DNA of 64,000 nucleotides from Photobacterium damselae. Lineage in GTDB: Bacteria; Pseudomonadota; Gammaproteobacteria; Enterobacterales; Vibrionaceae. The notes below the pieces were generated by a model, which saw only the letters and a list, made by a program, of their open reading frames with translations, made no database searches and was not told the DNA's origin. The first letter of the stretch is position 1. The number at the start of each line of letters is the position of its first letter. The stretch covers positions 31,052 through 95,051 of the forward strand of contig NZ_PYOG01000015.1 of NCBI RefSeq assembly GCF_003026815.1, in the 5' to 3' direction. A program made the translations under genes and the position numbers. Below are positions 25,843-35,908 of this stretch, piece after piece.

Positions 25843-27255
25843 TTAATCTTTTATATTGAGTTCCTTAATTTTTCGCGTCAGGGTATTGCGGCCCCAACCG
25901 AGTAATTTCGCGGCATCTTGTTTGTGACCACGAGTAAATTCTAATGCTGTTTCCAATAGCACTCGCTCAAAAATAGGTTGTGCTTCACTGAGTAAATTCT
26001 CTTGGCCGTGGCGTAAGGCGTCTTGCGCCCAAAGCTGTAGCCCTCGATGCCACTCATGTTGCTCATTCAATGCGGCAGATGGTTTATCTATGTCTAATAG
26101 CTCTGGTGGCAAATCGGCTGGTAATACTTCATTACCACTGGCCATCACCGTTATCCAGCGACAGGTATTTTCTAATTGACGAACATTACCCGGCCAAGGC
26201 ATTTGGGTCAGTAAATCTAGGGTATCTGGGTGCAGTGTTTTTAGCTCTACGCCAAGTTCTTTGGCTGCTCGTTGCAAGAAGTGACGGGTCAGTTGGGCGA
26301 TATCTTGACGACGATCTTTGAGCGCAGGGAGATGAATGCGAATAACATTGAGACGGTGGAAAAGGTCATCACGGAAATCACCATCTCTTACTAACACTTC
26401 TAAATCTTGATGGGTTGCGGCAATGATGCGTACATCCACTTTAATTGGAGCATGGCCTCCAACACGATAAAATTGCCCGTCAGCTAATACGCGTAATAAA
26501 CGAGTCTGGATATCCAGTGGCATATCCCCAATTTCATCTAAAAATAGAGTACCGCCATTGGCTTGTTCAAAGCGCCCCTGACGAACACTGTTGGCTCCGG
26601 TAAACGCTCCTTTTTCATGACCAAACAGTTCTGACTCAATTAAGTCTTTTGGTATTGCGGCCATATTAAGGGCAACAAAGGGCTGTTCACTGCGAGGGCT
26701 GTGGCGATGTAGGGCGTGAGCAACCAGCTCTTTACCTGTGCCCGATTCGCCATTGATTAATACCGAAATGGATGAACGTGATAGGCGACCTATGGCTCGA
26801 AACACTTCCTGCATGGCTGGTGCTTCACCAATAATTTCAGGGGCGGTGTGTTCTTGTGTTTGTGGTTGTTTGGCTCGACGTTGTTCTTGGCTATGGGTTA
26901 CTGCGCGATCAACCAAAGTGATGGCTTCATCAATATCAAAGGGTTTTGGTAGATATTCAAAAGCCCCTTCTTGGTAAGCATTAACGGCCGAATCGAGATC
27001 TGAATGGGCTGTCATAATGATAACCGGGAGGTCGGGGTAGTGTTGCTGCAACGATTTAAGTAGGGCAAAGCCGTCGATCCCCGGCATACGGATGTCTGAG
27101 ACTAATACATCCGGTAAGCTTCGCTCTAATGCCTGTAATACGCTATCGCCATCAGCAAATGTCTCGCATGCCAGATCGGCCGCATTTAGGGTGCGTTCTA
27201 GTACCCAGCGAATGGAGCTGTCATCATCGACAACCCAAACCATTCCTTTACTCAT
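25843..27255 (-). CDS. glnG: Nitrogen regulation response regulator NtrC (NRI)
   Basis: A 470-residue sigma-54 activator. The receiver domain has phospho-acceptor Asp54 (VSDIRMPG). The AAA+ domain has Walker A GESGTGKE, the sigma-54-contact loop GAFTGA, and Walker B LFLDEIGDMP. A C-terminal Fis-type helix-turn-helix (AAKLLGWGRNTLTRKIKEL) binds NtrC sites. Phosphorylated by NtrB, it activates glnA and other nitrogen genes when nitrogen is limiting. It starts 18 bases after ntrB, in the conserved glnA-ntrB-ntrC cluster. Confidence 0.97.
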   Translation of the reverse strand: MSKGMVWVVDDDSSIRWVLERTLNAADLACETFADGDSVLQALERSLPDVLVSDIRMPGIDGFALLKSLQQHYPDLPVIIMTAHSDLDSAVNAYQEGAFEYLPKPFDIDEAITLVDRAVTHSQEQRRAKQPQTQEHTAPEIIGEAPAMQEVFRAIGRLSRSSISVLINGESGTGKELVAHALHRHSPRSEQPFVALNMAAIPKDLIESELFGHEKGAFTGANSVRQGRFEQANGGTLFLDEIGDMPLDIQTRLLRVLADGQFYRVGGHAPIKVDVRIIAATHQDLEVLVRDGDFRDDLFHRLNVIRIHLPALKDRRQDIAQLTRHFLQRAAKELGVELKTLHPDTLDLLTQMPWPGNVRQLENTCRWITVMASGNEVLPADLPPELLDIDKPSAALNEQHEWHRGLQLWAQDALRHGQENLLSEAQPIFERVLLETALEFTRGHKQDAAKLLGWGRNTLTRKIKELNIKD

Positions 27256-27272
27256 AGTGGTGTCCTCGATGG

Positions 27273-28334
27273 TTATTTAATAGGTAGATACACAGTAAAA
27301 GCGGTATGGCCTGGCCAACTGACCACCTCTATTTTGCCTTGGTGCTGATCGACCAGATTGCGGGCAATAGAAAGGCCCAGTCCAGTACCGTCAGAGCGTC
27401 CGCTGACCATAGGGTAAAATAGAGTATCTTGGAGTTGATCAGGAATGCCCGGTCCATTATCAATGAGATCGATTCGGGCCACTGTACGATGGTGTTGCCC
27501 TTTGATATTGATTTGATGCTCGGTGCGGGTTTTTAGCACAATTTTTGGTGCAGGGTTTTGGGATTGGGATGCCAGTGCTTGTAGGGCATTGCGCACAATA
27601 TTAAGTAGAGCTTGTTCCAGCTGCTCACTGTCCATCTCAAAGTCGGGTAAGCTGGGATCATAATCCCGCTCAATGACGATTGATTCTCCCGCTTCGTACT
27701 GCAATAACTGTCGTACTCGTTCTAGTACTGCATGGATATTTTGGCTATGACGTAGCCCAGGTTTTTGCGGCCCCAACAAACGATCGACTAAGTTACGTAG
27801 CCGGTCTGCTTGCTCGATAATCATCTGGGTATATTCTTGGTATTGATCCGATGGTAATACTTTTTCTAGTAGTTGTGCCGCACCTCGCAAGCCCCCAAGT
27901 GGGTTTTTGATTTCATGGGCTAATCCTCTAACCAGTTCTTTGGCTGCCTGCTGCTGAGCATATTGGCTAACTTCATGGCTGATACGACGTTGTTGATCGA
28001 CGGCTCGTAGCTCTAATAAAACATAACGAGTACCGTTAGCCATAATAGGACTAGCATCAAGATCTAATGTCAGCGCCTTACCATCACAGAGCCCCCAAAT
28101 AACTTCACTATCAGAAAAACTTTGCCCATGTTCTAGTGCTTGAATTAAATGCTCACTATCTAACGAACAGTGCTGGCCCAATTCATTCAGTTTACTGCCA
28201 ACTAGTTTTCGTTGGCTTAGAGAAAAGAGTTGTTCACTGGCAGGATTTACTTCACAGATAGTTAGGGTTTCATCAAGCAGTAATACGGCTGTCACTAAAT
28301 TATCAATGATGGTTGTGGAATCAGGGGCTGTCAC
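27273..28334 (-). CDS. glnL: Nitrogen regulation histidine kinase/phosphatase NtrB (NRII)
   Basis: A 353-residue soluble kinase with no membrane segment. An N-terminal PAS domain (about 10-115) is followed by the dimerisation and phosphotransfer helix with His140 (GLAHEIKNPLGG). The ATP-binding domain has the N box NIVRNALQAL, G1 DNGPGIP and G2 GTGLGLSIA. With PII protein bound it dephosphorylates NtrC; without PII it phosphorylates it. An NtrC-type operator lies about 40 bases before the start, so the pair probably controls its own promoter, as in E. coli glnLG. Confidence 0.96.
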   Translation of the reverse strand: MTAPDSTTIIDNLVTAVLLLDETLTICEVNPASEQLFSLSQRKLVGSKLNELGQHCSLDSEHLIQALEHGQSFSDSEVIWGLCDGKALTLDLDASPIMANGTRYVLLELRAVDQQRRISHEVSQYAQQQAAKELVRGLAHEIKNPLGGLRGAAQLLEKVLPSDQYQEYTQMIIEQADRLRNLVDRLLGPQKPGLRHSQNIHAVLERVRQLLQYEAGESIVIERDYDPSLPDFEMDSEQLEQALLNIVRNALQALASQSQNPAPKIVLKTRTEHQINIKGQHHRTVARIDLIDNGPGIPDQLQDTLFYPMVSGRSDGTGLGLSIARNLVDQHQGKIEVVSWPGHTAFTVYLPIK

Positions 28335-28370
28335 GGTTATCGTCCTTGTATGGGAAGCAAGCCAAGTTCA

Positions 28371-28387
28371 TGCACCAAAATAGTGCA
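28371..28387 (-). promoter_or_regulatory. NtrC operator upstream of ntrB
   Basis: TGCACCAAAATAGTGCA is a near-palindrome that fits the NtrC consensus TGCACYA-N3-TRGTGCA, 37-53 bases upstream of the ntrB start. In E. coli a site placed like this lets NtrC repress glnL. Confidence 0.8.
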
Positions 28388-28434
28388 ATTAAGTGTAGCC
28401 TGTTTATCGAAAATCGTGCAGTAAAATCTAATGA

Positions 28435-29001
28435 TTACTCAGTTTTTGGCTTTACGGGTGGAAACTTGGGTTGTAAGGCCGATGCGCGGTGAAGATAAAC
28501 AGTAATGTTCTCTGATGAAGCAATAACCTTGCCGTTTTTAATTAATTGAATTTGAATCTGATGAGTACCGCGATTGATGTTTTCTAATTGCCAAGTCAGC
28601 GTCTGCTGCGGCGTTAAGTACGCTTTGCCATCTAGCAGCAATTGCGCTTGAGTTTGCGCCGTTAATGGGTGGTTTGCGACGGCTGTAACGCGAATATTAC
28701 CTTCGTTGTTGCGTATGGTCTGATCATGAATGGGGCTGATAATTGAAACCGTTGCTGGTGGTAATAAAGGTTTACTTGGCTGAGCCTCTGTTGATGCTTG
28801 AGTGGTGGTTTGCTTAACCTCTTGACTGGTTTTAACTTGAATAACATCGAGTTGATATTCTTGAGCGTTGGGATTGGTTGGGCGATCAGAAAAATGCACC
28901 ACTCCGTGTTCATCTTCCCACGAGTAAATGGTGGCATTGACCGTATTGGTTACCATCAATAGTAATAATGTTGTGGTCCATACCGCGCAGAGCCTTAGCA
29001 T
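28435..29001 (-). CDS. DUF4124 domain-containing secreted protein
   Basis: A 188-residue exported protein. A signal peptide (MLRLCAVWTTTLLLLMVTNTVNA) precedes a DUF4124 domain (about 24-60, IYSWEDEHGVVHFSDRPT). A Gln/Thr-rich linker and a C-terminal Ig-like or carbohydrate-binding-like beta region (about 85-170, SIISPIHDQTIRNNEGNI) follow. It lies between glnA and ntrB on the same strand, as in many vibrios, but is separated from glnA by a terminator. Function is unknown; a nitrogen role is inferred only from position. Confidence 0.85.
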   Translation of the reverse strand: MLRLCAVWTTTLLLLMVTNTVNATIYSWEDEHGVVHFSDRPTNPNAQEYQLDVIQVKTSQEVKQTTTQASTEAQPSKPLLPPATVSIISPIHDQTIRNNEGNIRVTAVANHPLTAQTQAQLLLDGKAYLTPQQTLTWQLENINRGTHQIQIQLIKNGKVIASSENITVYLHRASALQPKFPPVKPKTE

Positions 29002-29066
29002 AATATCCCTTTATTTTTATTTGCTTACTTCGGGTATTTTTTCAGCTCTGGGTAAGACAACAAGAT

Positions 29067-29094
29067 CAAAAAGACCTGCTTGTGAGGCAGGTCT
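29067..29094 (-). terminator. Terminator after glnA
   Basis: AGACCTGC and GCAGGTCT arms (29072-29079, 29087-29094) with a short T-run on the minus-strand side. It separates glnA from the DUF4124 gene and ntrBC and may allow partial read-through. Confidence 0.78.
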
Positions 29095-29125
29095 AAATCT
29101 TTATGCGTAATGTAAGTCGGCTTAA

Positions 29126-30535
29126 TTACACTGAGTAGTAAAGTTCAAACTCAAGTGGGTGAGTTGTCATATTCACTTTCTCTACATCTTGTGCTTTTAG
29201 CTTGATGTAAGAGTCGATAAAGTCATTAGAGAATACGCCGCCTGCCGTTAAGAACTCGCGGTCATCATCAAGATATTGGAGAGCATCTTTTAGCGATTCG
29301 GCAACAGTTGGGATTTCTGCTGCTTCTTCTGCTGGTAGGTCGTATAGATCTTTATCCATCGCTTCGCCTGGGTGGATCTTATTGATGATACCATCAAGAC
29401 CTGCCATCAACATTGCTGCAAACGCAAGATATGGGTTTGCAGCAGGGTCTGGGAAGCGCACTTCGATACGACGTGCTTTTGGACTTGGTACGACTGGAAT
29501 ACGAATTGATGCACTACGGTTACGTGCCGAGTATGCCAACATTACTGGTGCTTCAAAACCAGGAACTAAACGCTTGTATGAGTTAGTTGCTGGGTTTGCG
29601 AATGCGTTGATAGCACGAGCATGTTTAATGATACCGCCGATGTAGTAAAGTGCCATTTCAGATAGGCCGCCGTACTTATCACCTGCAAATAGGTTAACGC
29701 CATCTTTTGCGAGAGACTGGTGTACGTGCATACCACTACCGTTATCGCCTACCAGAGGTTTTGGCATAAAGGTTGCGGTTTTACCAAAGGCGTGTGCAAC
29801 GTTATGAACGACATACTTGTAGATCTGAATCTCATCGGCTTTTGTCGTTAGAGTGTTAAAGCGAGTTGCAATCTCGTTTTGACCTGCTGTTGCCACTTCA
29901 TGGTGGTGAGCTTCGACAACAAGGCCCATCTCTTCCATGATAAGACACATTGCGCTACGAATATCTTGTGATGAGTCAACCGGTGCTACTGGGAAGTAAC
30001 CGCCTTTAACACCTGGACGGTGACCTTTGTTACCGCCTTCGACATCGCTACCCGTATTCCAAGCTGCTTCAATGTCATCAATCTTAAAGAATGAACCTGA
30101 CATGTCAGTGTGGAATTTCACGTCGTCAAATAGGAAGAATTCTGGTTCTGGGCCTACAAGTACTGTGTCTGCAATGCCAGTTGAACGCATGAAATCTTCT
30201 GCGCGCTTAGCAATTGAGCGAGGATCTCGGTCGTAACCTTGCATGGTTGCAGGCTCAAGAATGTCACAGCGGATATTTAATGTTGATTCTTCAGTAAATG
30301 GGTCTAATACTGCACTTGAAGCATCTGGCATCATCACCATGTCTGATTCATTGATACCTTTCCAACCCGCAACCGATGAGCCATCAAACATTTTGCCTTC
30401 TTCAAAGAAGTCAGCGTCAATTTGGTGTGCTGGAATACTGATGTGCTGCTCTTTACCTTTAGTATCGGTAAAGCGTAGGTCTACAAATTTAACTTCGTTC
30501 TCTTGGATCAGTGCTAATACGTTTTCTACTGACAT
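29126..30535 (-). CDS. glnA: Glutamine synthetase, type I (GSI-beta)
   Basis: A 469-residue subunit of the dodecameric enzyme that makes glutamine from glutamate, ammonia and ATP. Visible are [16 protein letters not shown] near the N-terminus, the [11 protein letters not shown] metal and ammonium-site segment, the [10 protein letters not shown] loop, and the adenylylation site Tyr398 in [10 protein letters not shown], which marks the GlnE-regulated beta type. Length equals E. coli (469). GGAGG precedes the ATG by about nine bases. Upstream lie a sigma-54 promoter and three NtrC-type sites, so it should be induced by nitrogen shortage. Confidence 0.98.
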   Translation of the reverse strand: MSVENVLALIQENEVKFVDLRFTDTKGKEQHISIPAHQIDADFFEEGKMFDGSSVAGWKGINESDMVMMPDASSAVLDPFTEESTLNIRCDILEPATMQGYDRDPRSIAKRAEDFMRSTGIADTVLVGPEPEFFLFDDVKFHTDMSGSFFKIDDIEAAWNTGSDVEGGNKGHRPGVKGGYFPVAPVDSSQDIRSAMCLIMEEMGLVVEAHHHEVATAGQNEIATRFNTLTTKADEIQIYKYVVHNVAHAFGKTATFMPKPLVGDNGSGMHVHQSLAKDGVNLFAGDKYGGLSEMALYYIGGIIKHARAINAFANPATNSYKRLVPGFEAPVMLAYSARNRSASIRIPVVPSPKARRIEVRFPDPAANPYLAFAAMLMAGLDGIINKIHPGEAMDKDLYDLPAEEAAEIPTVAESLKDALQYLDDDREFLTAGGVFSNDFIDSYIKLKAQDVEKVNMTTHPLEFELYYSV

Positions 30536-30610
30536 TCTAACTAACCTCCGGTGTTAAAGACTGGGCATCGGCCTAACTAGGGCATGGAGCAATTCTGTTA
30601 CTTTTTACAT

Positions 30611-30627
30611 AGCGAGAACCGTGCCAA
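30611..30627 (-). promoter_or_regulatory. Sigma-54 promoter of glnA
   Basis: On the minus strand, TTGGCAC (-24 element), a short spacer, then TCGCT (-12 element), closely matching E. coli glnAp2 (TTGGCAC, then TCGCT). The predicted start near 30600 leaves a leader of about 65 bases. Confidence 0.82.
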
Positions 30628-30688
30628 TATTTTTAATCATTAAAAATCAAATTGTTATATAATTTTCTCTGATTAGGTCATCCTTTGT

Positions 30689-30767
30689 TGCACAAATTTG
30701 GGGATTTAATGCACTAATATGGTGCAACTATCGTCGTTGTCCCATTTGCTGAACCAAATTTGTGCTT
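30689..30767 (-). promoter_or_regulatory. Three NtrC enhancer sites upstream of glnA
   Basis: The best site, TGCACTAATATGGTGCA at 30710-30726, is almost identical to the E. coli glnA enhancer (TGCACTATATTGGTGCA). Weaker copies are TGCACAAATTTGGGGAT at 30689-30705 and, on the minus strand, AAGCACAAATTTGGTTC at 30751-30767. They lie about 90-170 bases upstream of the predicted sigma-54 start, the usual enhancer distance. Confidence 0.78.
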
Positions 30768-31000
30768 CTACTATTCAATGATGGCCACTTATTGTCAATC
30801 TCTTGCTGGCTGAGCAAAGATTTTTCTCAAATTGACTAGAAAAAAAATAATTTAGGCAATTAACCATACTGCTCTGTGTTTTTGTTTTTATGTGTATGGT
30901 TTTAAAGGTTTTTATTTTTATTTTTGATGGTTTTTTTGATGGGGAAAGTAGTAAAAAACAGCAAAAATGTACGGTTGATAAGAAAATATCGAAAAAACCT

Positions 31001-31016
31001 GGTGATATAAATCACA
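31001..31016 (+). promoter_or_regulatory. CRP-like site upstream of typA
   Basis: GGTGATATAAATCACA matches the TGTGA-N6-TCACA consensus at nine of ten positions, about 110 bases before the typA start. The rest of 30768-31103 is AT-rich, with no ORF and no clear second element. Confidence 0.5.
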
Positions 31017-31118
31017 TATTTCGTGGGTTTTGGAGTAAAATCTGTTAGATTATGAGCCGTTTTTTTAACCAAGTAGCGCCATTAGGGTCGCTGCATGTTC
31101 TGAGTGAATGTGAAACCC

Positions 31119-32948
31119 ATGTCTAATCCACAGATCGATAAATTAAGAAATATCGCAATTATTGCGCACGTTGACCACGGTAAAACAACGCTGGTTGACA
31201 AACTGCTTCAGCAGTCTGGCACGTTAGAGTCTCGCGGCGAAGCCGAAGAGCGCGTAATGGATTCTAACGACATCGAAAAAGAGCGTGGTATCACCATCCT
31301 TGCTAAGAACACAGCGATTAACTGGAATGATTACCGCATCAACATCGTAGATACCCCAGGACACGCCGATTTCGGTGGTGAAGTTGAGCGTATCATGTCA
31401 ATGGTTGACTCTGTACTTCTTATCGTTGACGCAGTTGATGGTCCTATGCCTCAGACTCGTTTCGTAACGCAAAAAGCGTTTGCTCACGGTCTTAAGCCAA
31501 TCCTTGTAATCAACAAGATTGACCGTCCAGGTGCACGTCCTGAGTGGGTAATGGATCAAGTATTTGACCTATTCGACAACCTAGGTGCAACTGACGAGCA
31601 GTTAGACTTCCAAGTTGTTTACGCTTCAGCTCTAAACGGTTGGGCAACAATGGAAGAAGGCGAAACTGGCGAGAACATGGAACCTCTATTCCAAGCTATC
31701 GTTGAGAACGTAGCAGCTCCTGACGTTGACGTTGACGGCGCACTACAGATGCAGATCTCTCAGCTAGACTACAGCTCTTACGTAGGTGTTATCGGTGTTG
31801 GCCGTGTAACTCGTGGTTCTGTTGTTCCTAACCAGCAAGTATGTGTGGTTGGTGCAGACGGTACTAAGCGTAACGGTAAAGTAGGTACAGTACTAGGTTA
31901 CCTAGGTCTTGAGCGTCACGATGTAGAAAAAGCAACTGCAGGTGACATCATCGCAATCACAGGTCTTGGTGAACTTAAGATCTCTGACACAATTTGTGAT
32001 GTAAACACTCCAGAAGCACTTCCTGCTCTTTCTGTTGACGAACCAACAGTTACTATGACTTTCCAGGTAAACAACTCTCCGTTTGCTGGTAAAGAAGGTA
32101 AGTACGTAACTTCACGTAACATCCTTGAGCGTCTACAAAAAGAACTTGTACACAACGTTGCACTACGTGTAGAAGAAACTGAAGACCCAGATAAATTCCG
32201 TGTATCTGGTCGTGGTGAACTTCACCTATCTATCTTGATTGAAAACATGCGTCGTGAAGGCTACGAGCTAGCTGTATCTCGTCCAGAAGTTATCATCAAG
32301 CGTGATGAGAATGGTGATCTACAAGAACCGTTTGAAACTGTGACTATCGACGTGATGGAAGAGCATCAGGGCGGTATCATGGAAAACATCGGTCTACGTA
32401 AAGGTGAGCTAACTGATATGGCTCCAGATGGCAAAGGCCGTGTTCGCATGGACTTCATGATGCCTTCTCGTGGTCTGATCGGTTTCCAAACTGAGTTCAT
32501 GACTCTAACTTCAGGTTCTGGTCTTCTTTACCATACATTTGACCACTACGGCCCACACAAAGGCGGTAACATCGGTCAGCGTAACAACGGTGTGTTAATC
32601 TCTAACGCAACAGGTAAAGCGCTAACTTACGCTCTATTTAACCTACAAGAGCGTGGTCGTCTATTTACAGAGCACGCAGACGAAGTTTACGAAGGTCAGA
32701 TCATCGGTATTCACAACCGTTCTAACGACCTAACTGTTAACTGTCTAAAAGGTAAGCAGCTAACTAACGTTCGTGCATCTGGTACTGACGAAGCTCAGGT
32801 TCTTTCTCCAGCTATCAAGTATACTCTAGAGCAAGCTCTTGAGTTTATCGATGATGACGAGCTAGTAGAAATCACTCCTGAAAGCATCCGTATCCGTAAG
32901 AAACTTCTTACTGAAAACGATCGTAAGCGTGCAGGCCGTACTAAGTAA
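31119..32948 (+). CDS. typA: Ribosome-dependent GTPase TypA/BipA
   Basis: A 609-residue translational GTPase that helps 50S assembly and stress adaptation. The G1 motif AHVDHGKTT, the switch I region ([14 protein letters not shown]), G3 [10 protein letters not shown], and G4 [13 protein letters not shown] are all present. Domains resembling EF-G II, III and V follow, then the BipA-specific C-terminal domain. The frame opens at a GTG at 31104, but the ATG at 31119 gives the usual length. Codon choice is strongly biased toward the major tRNAs, as for a highly expressed gene. It diverges from glnA, as in E. coli. Confidence 0.97.
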   Translation: MSNPQIDKLRNIAIIAHVDHGKTTLVDKLLQQSGTLESRGEAEERVMDSNDIEKERGITILAKNTAINWNDYRINIVDTPGHADFGGEVERIMSMVDSVLLIVDAVDGPMPQTRFVTQKAFAHGLKPILVINKIDRPGARPEWVMDQVFDLFDNLGATDEQLDFQVVYASALNGWATMEEGETGENMEPLFQAIVENVAAPDVDVDGALQMQISQLDYSSYVGVIGVGRVTRGSVVPNQQVCVVGADGTKRNGKVGTVLGYLGLERHDVEKATAGDIIAITGLGELKISDTICDVNTPEALPALSVDEPTVTMTFQVNNSPFAGKEGKYVTSRNILERLQKELVHNVALRVEETEDPDKFRVSGRGELHLSILIENMRREGYELAVSRPEVIIKRDENGDLQEPFETVTIDVMEEHQGGIMENIGLRKGELTDMAPDGKGRVRMDFMMPSRGLIGFQTEFMTLTSGSGLLYHTFDHYGPHKGGNIGQRNNGVLISNATGKALTYALFNLQERGRLFTEHADEVYEGQIIGIHNRSNDLTVNCLKGKQLTNVRASGTDEAQVLSPAIKYTLEQALEFIDDDELVEITPESIRIRKKLLTENDRKRAGRTK

Positions 32949-32970
32949 TTATTACTACTTAACGCTTTAA

Positions 32971-33010
32971 AAAAGCCCCTGTAGCCAAAAGGTTACAGGG
33001 GCTTTTTGTT
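32971..33010 (+). terminator. Terminator after typA
   Basis: Perfect thirteen-base arms AAAAGCCCCTGTA and TACAGGGGCTTTT (32971-32983, 32994-33006), then TTGTTTG. Confidence 0.93.
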
Positions 33011-33134
33011 TGTATTGAGATGATTAATACTACAGCCGGCTCTTTGAAGTCGCTCAATGTGAAGAGACGAGAACCAAAGTTTGATAATTATGGTAATTAA
33101 AGTGGCGAAAAGATGGGAAAGATAGGGAAATGAT

Positions 33135-33674
33135 ATGACAGGCTGTGTGATCCTAACGGGAGGACCTGGAGCGGGAAAAACGTCGGTTATTAATTGGCTT
33201 GCTCAACAAGGTTGGCTGACGTTTGAAGAGGCTTCGCGTTATTTAATTATTGAGCAAAGTCAGCATGATAACGGTATCTTACCTTGGACGGATTTACCTC
33301 GTTTTGCTGATCTCTGCTTCGCTATGATGAGTGAGCAAAAGAGAGCGGCAAAACAGCAACCCTGGGCATTTTGTGATCGAGCAATGGGGGATATCTGTGC
33401 GTATTTAGCTCTTGGTAACCAAGCGATCTCTGTAGAACTGAAACGTGCTTGCTCTGGATATTACCCTCAAGTTTTTGTGTTTACGCCAAAGCAGGAAATT
33501 TATCAGCAAGACAGTGAACGTCCTCATACCTTTGCTGAAGCGATGGTTATCCATCAACAATTGGTGGCAACCTATCAGCAATTAGGCTATCAGGTGGTTG
33601 AGGTTCCTTGGGGAGAGATAAAAAAACGGGCCGAGTGGATACTGGCCCGTTTAGAATTGGAATCACTTAAGTGA
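33135..33674 (+). CDS. AAA_28-type P-loop ATPase/kinase-like protein
   Basis: A 179-residue protein with an early Walker A (GGPGAGKT, residues 9-16) and a FCDRAMGDICAYL segment (a DRG/DxxD-type site of nucleoside- or NadR-like kinases). A lid-like stretch with Arg (QDSERPHTFAEA) follows, then a C-terminal QVVEVPWGEIKKRAEWIL helix. This layout fits the AAA_28/NadR-kinase-like family. The substrate is unknown. It stands alone after typA, has no clear terminator, and ends next to the convergent DUF2959 gene, one base apart. Confidence 0.8.
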   Translation: MTGCVILTGGPGAGKTSVINWLAQQGWLTFEEASRYLIIEQSQHDNGILPWTDLPRFADLCFAMMSEQKRAAKQQPWAFCDRAMGDICAYLALGNQAISVELKRACSGYYPQVFVFTPKQEIYQQDSERPHTFAEAMVIHQQLVATYQQLGYQVVEVPWGEIKKRAEWILARLELESLK

Positions 33675-33675
33675 C

Positions 33676-34323
33676 TTACGCTTTTTTCAGATGAGAGATA
33701 AAGCGGTTAGATTCGGCAATTGCTGCGTTCATATCACGGATTGCCTGTTGAATCTCACGTTGCAGTGAATTGAATTCGCCTTGTAGAGAACCAATAGCCG
33801 CAGCGTTGAGGTTATGTTTTAGGTATAACGTATTGTCACGTAAGGTATCTAAAACGGGCTCCATTTTTTTCTCTGCTCGGTGCATAGAGGCAATCATTTT
33901 TTTGTATTGCGCTTTCGTTGCACTTAATTTTCGCTCACTGTCTCGGCGTAAAGTAGCACTTTTATAGAGTGATAATTCATCTTGCCATTCAGCAAACAGA
34001 GCTTCGGCAACATTCTCAATAGCATCGATACGGTCATTGACATTTTCTACCGCATCTTCGCTCGCTTGGTACTGATCATTGATGTTGTTATAAGCTGCTT
34101 CAAGTTCACCACCATCAAATTTGTGCAGTGCTTTTAATGCATCTAGCGCGCTGGTGAACTGCTTTTGTGCATCTTGCTGAGCTTCATTGGCGCTTTCTAC
34201 TCGATCAACCATGATGTCGCGTTTATGCACGCCGACTTGTTCCATTGCTGAATAATAAGCACTTTGACAACCGGTTGTGGCAAGGGTGCTGAAGGTTAAA
34301 AAGAGTGCGAGCAAATAACGCAT
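33676..34323 (-). CDS. DUF2959 lipoprotein
   Basis: A 215-residue protein with a lipoprotein signal peptide (MRYLLALFLTFSTLATTGC, lipobox TTGC, mature Cys19). The mature part is almost wholly helical, likely coiled-coil, rich in Ala, Glu and Gln, consistent with DUF2959. With Gln at position +2 it is expected in the outer membrane, facing the periplasm. Function is unknown. It converges on the AAA_28 gene and diverges from yihY. Confidence 0.85.
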   Translation of the reverse strand: MRYLLALFLTFSTLATTGCQSAYYSAMEQVGVHKRDIMVDRVESANEAQQDAQKQFTSALDALKALHKFDGGELEAAYNNINDQYQASEDAVENVNDRIDAIENVAEALFAEWQDELSLYKSATLRRDSERKLSATKAQYKKMIASMHRAEKKMEPVLDTLRDNTLYLKHNLNAAAIGSLQGEFNSLQREIQQAIRDMNAAIAESNRFISHLKKA

Positions 34324-34466
34324 TGATAACTCCTAACAAGACTGACTGATAAACTCTGTACTGTTATTCTTCTGCTGAATAATCACGGCAGAGCAGTAAA
34401 TATTTTTTATTACACTCATTATACTCAACTTATCTTGGTTTGCGTGCATCAAAGCGCGGTGTGACC

Positions 34467-35435
34467 ATGATAATGCCAAGTTTTGACAAACAATTAAGAA
34501 AAAGTTTTCCGTTTATGGCTGACAACAAATCCAGTAACAAGTTGCATTTTACAACTCGAATATCCATGACTTTTGCCTATTTTCGCTACCTATTTCAGCG
34601 AATTAACCATGATCGCTTAACCGTAACCGCAGGTTCAATGGCTTATGTCACTCTCTTATCTTTAGTTCCCCTTATTACGGTTGTGCTATCGGCATTATCG
34701 AGTTTTCCCGTTTTTCAAGGCTTAGGAGAGGTGCTACAAAATTTTGTCATTGAGAATTTTGTTCCGGCAGCAGGAGAGGTGGTAAAGACCTATCTGAATC
34801 AGTTTGTTGCTAATGCCGGCAAAATGACCGCGGTAGGTATCGGTGCGCTGTTTGTGGTGGCAATGATGTTGATCTCATCAATTGATACCGCCTTGAACTA
34901 TATTTGGCGAGTCAGCGAAAAACGTCGTCCTGTGATCTCGTTTTCTATCTATTGGATGGTGTTAACCTTAGGCCCGATATTAGTTGGCTCAAGTCTTGCT
35001 GTAAGCTCCTACTTGGGTTCTTTGAATATTATGGGCAGTGATGCCGTAAATGGCTTGTTGCAACAATCGCTGCGTTGGTTGCCAGTGATGATGTCGACCA
35101 TGGCTTTTCTTGGCCTGTATCTCTTAGTCCCCAATACCAAAGTGCGCTTTCATCATGCGGTGATTGGCGCTGGATGTGCCAGTTTACTGTTTGAATTAAG
35201 TAAGAAAGGGTTTGCGCTATACATCACTAATTTTCCGTCTTATCAGGTTATTTATGGCGCCTTGGCTGTGATTCCGATTTTATTTGTTTGGGTGTATCTA
35301 TGCTGGTGTATTGTGTTACTAGGAGCGGAGATTACAGCCAGTCTTGGTGAGCGAAAGCATTGGGATTTTACGCAAGTTGAGGCACAATCAGAGCCTGACT
35401 CCATTATCGAAACGACCACAAAGGATAAATTATGA
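34467..35435 (+). CDS. yihY: YihY/BrkB-family inner membrane protein
   Basis: About 322 residues, with five or six hydrophobic segments. Conserved stretches are shared with E. coli Yih[55 protein letters not shown] and [12 protein letters not shown]. It is no longer thought to be RNase BN. The start is uncertain: the open frame begins at a TTG at 34440, and ATGs at 34467, 34473 and 34515 are possible. The C-terminus is acidic and cytoplasmic. The stop overlaps the dtd start (ATGA), as in E. coli, where yihY-dtd-yiiD also follow one another. Confidence 0.9.
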   Translation: MIMPSFDKQLRKSFPFMADNKSSNKLHFTTRISMTFAYFRYLFQRINHDRLTVTAGSMAYVTLLSLVPLITVVLSALSSFPVFQGLGEVLQNFVIENFVPAAGEVVKTYLNQFVANAGKMTAVGIGALFVVAMMLISSIDTALNYIWRVSEKRRPVISFSIYWMVLTLGPILVGSSLAVSSYLGSLNIMGSDAVNGLLQQSLRWLPVMMSTMAFLGLYLLVPNTKVRFHHAVIGAGCASLLFELSKKGFALYITNFPSYQVIYGALAVIPILFVWVYLCWCIVLLGAEITASLGERKHWDFTQVEAQSEPDSIIETTTKDKL

Positions 35436-35869
35436 TAGCGCTTATTCAACGAGTTACAGAAGCCAGTGTGACTGTCGATGGTCAGGTAACAGGCGCCATA
35501 GGTAAAGGGCTATTAGTCCTACTTGGGGTCGAAAAAGGGGACGATGAAGCCAAAGCTCAACGTTTACGAGATAAAGTTTTAGGCTACCGCGTCTTTGAGG
35601 ACGAGCAGGGAAAAATGAACCTTAATGTGCAGCAAGCTGGTGGTAGTGTGTTGGTTGTGTCGCAGTTTACGTTGGCCGCAGACACCAAAAGTGGTATGCG
35701 CCCAAGCTTCTCATCTGGTGCAGCGCCTGCTGATGCGGAACGTATGTATGAGTATTTTGTCCAATGTTGTAAGGATAAAAAAATTCAAACAGAAACAGGG
35801 ATCTTTGCTGCAGACATGAAAGTGGCACTGCTTAACGATGGGCCGGTAACTTTCTGGTTGCAAGTCTAG
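35432..35869 (+). CDS. dtd: D-aminoacyl-tRNA deacylase
   Basis: A 145-residue enzyme that removes D-amino acids and glycine mischarged on tRNA. The hallmark [17 protein letters not shown] segment (SQxT motif) and the C-terminal [11 protein letters not shown] (Gly-Pro motif, close to the usual NxGPVT) that form the active site across the dimer are both present. Length equals E. coli Dtd (145). It is coupled to yihY by a four-base overlap and followed 39 bases later by the yiiD-like gene. Confidence 0.97.
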   Translation: MIALIQRVTEASVTVDGQVTGAIGKGLLVLLGVEKGDDEAKAQRLRDKVLGYRVFEDEQGKMNLNVQQAGGSVLVVSQFTLAADTKSGMRPSFSSGAAPADAERMYEYFVQCCKDKKIQTETGIFAADMKVALLNDGPVTFWLQV

Positions 35870-35908
35870 TTCACATTTACTGCTAAAGGACGACGAGAGA
35901 GGGCTTTC

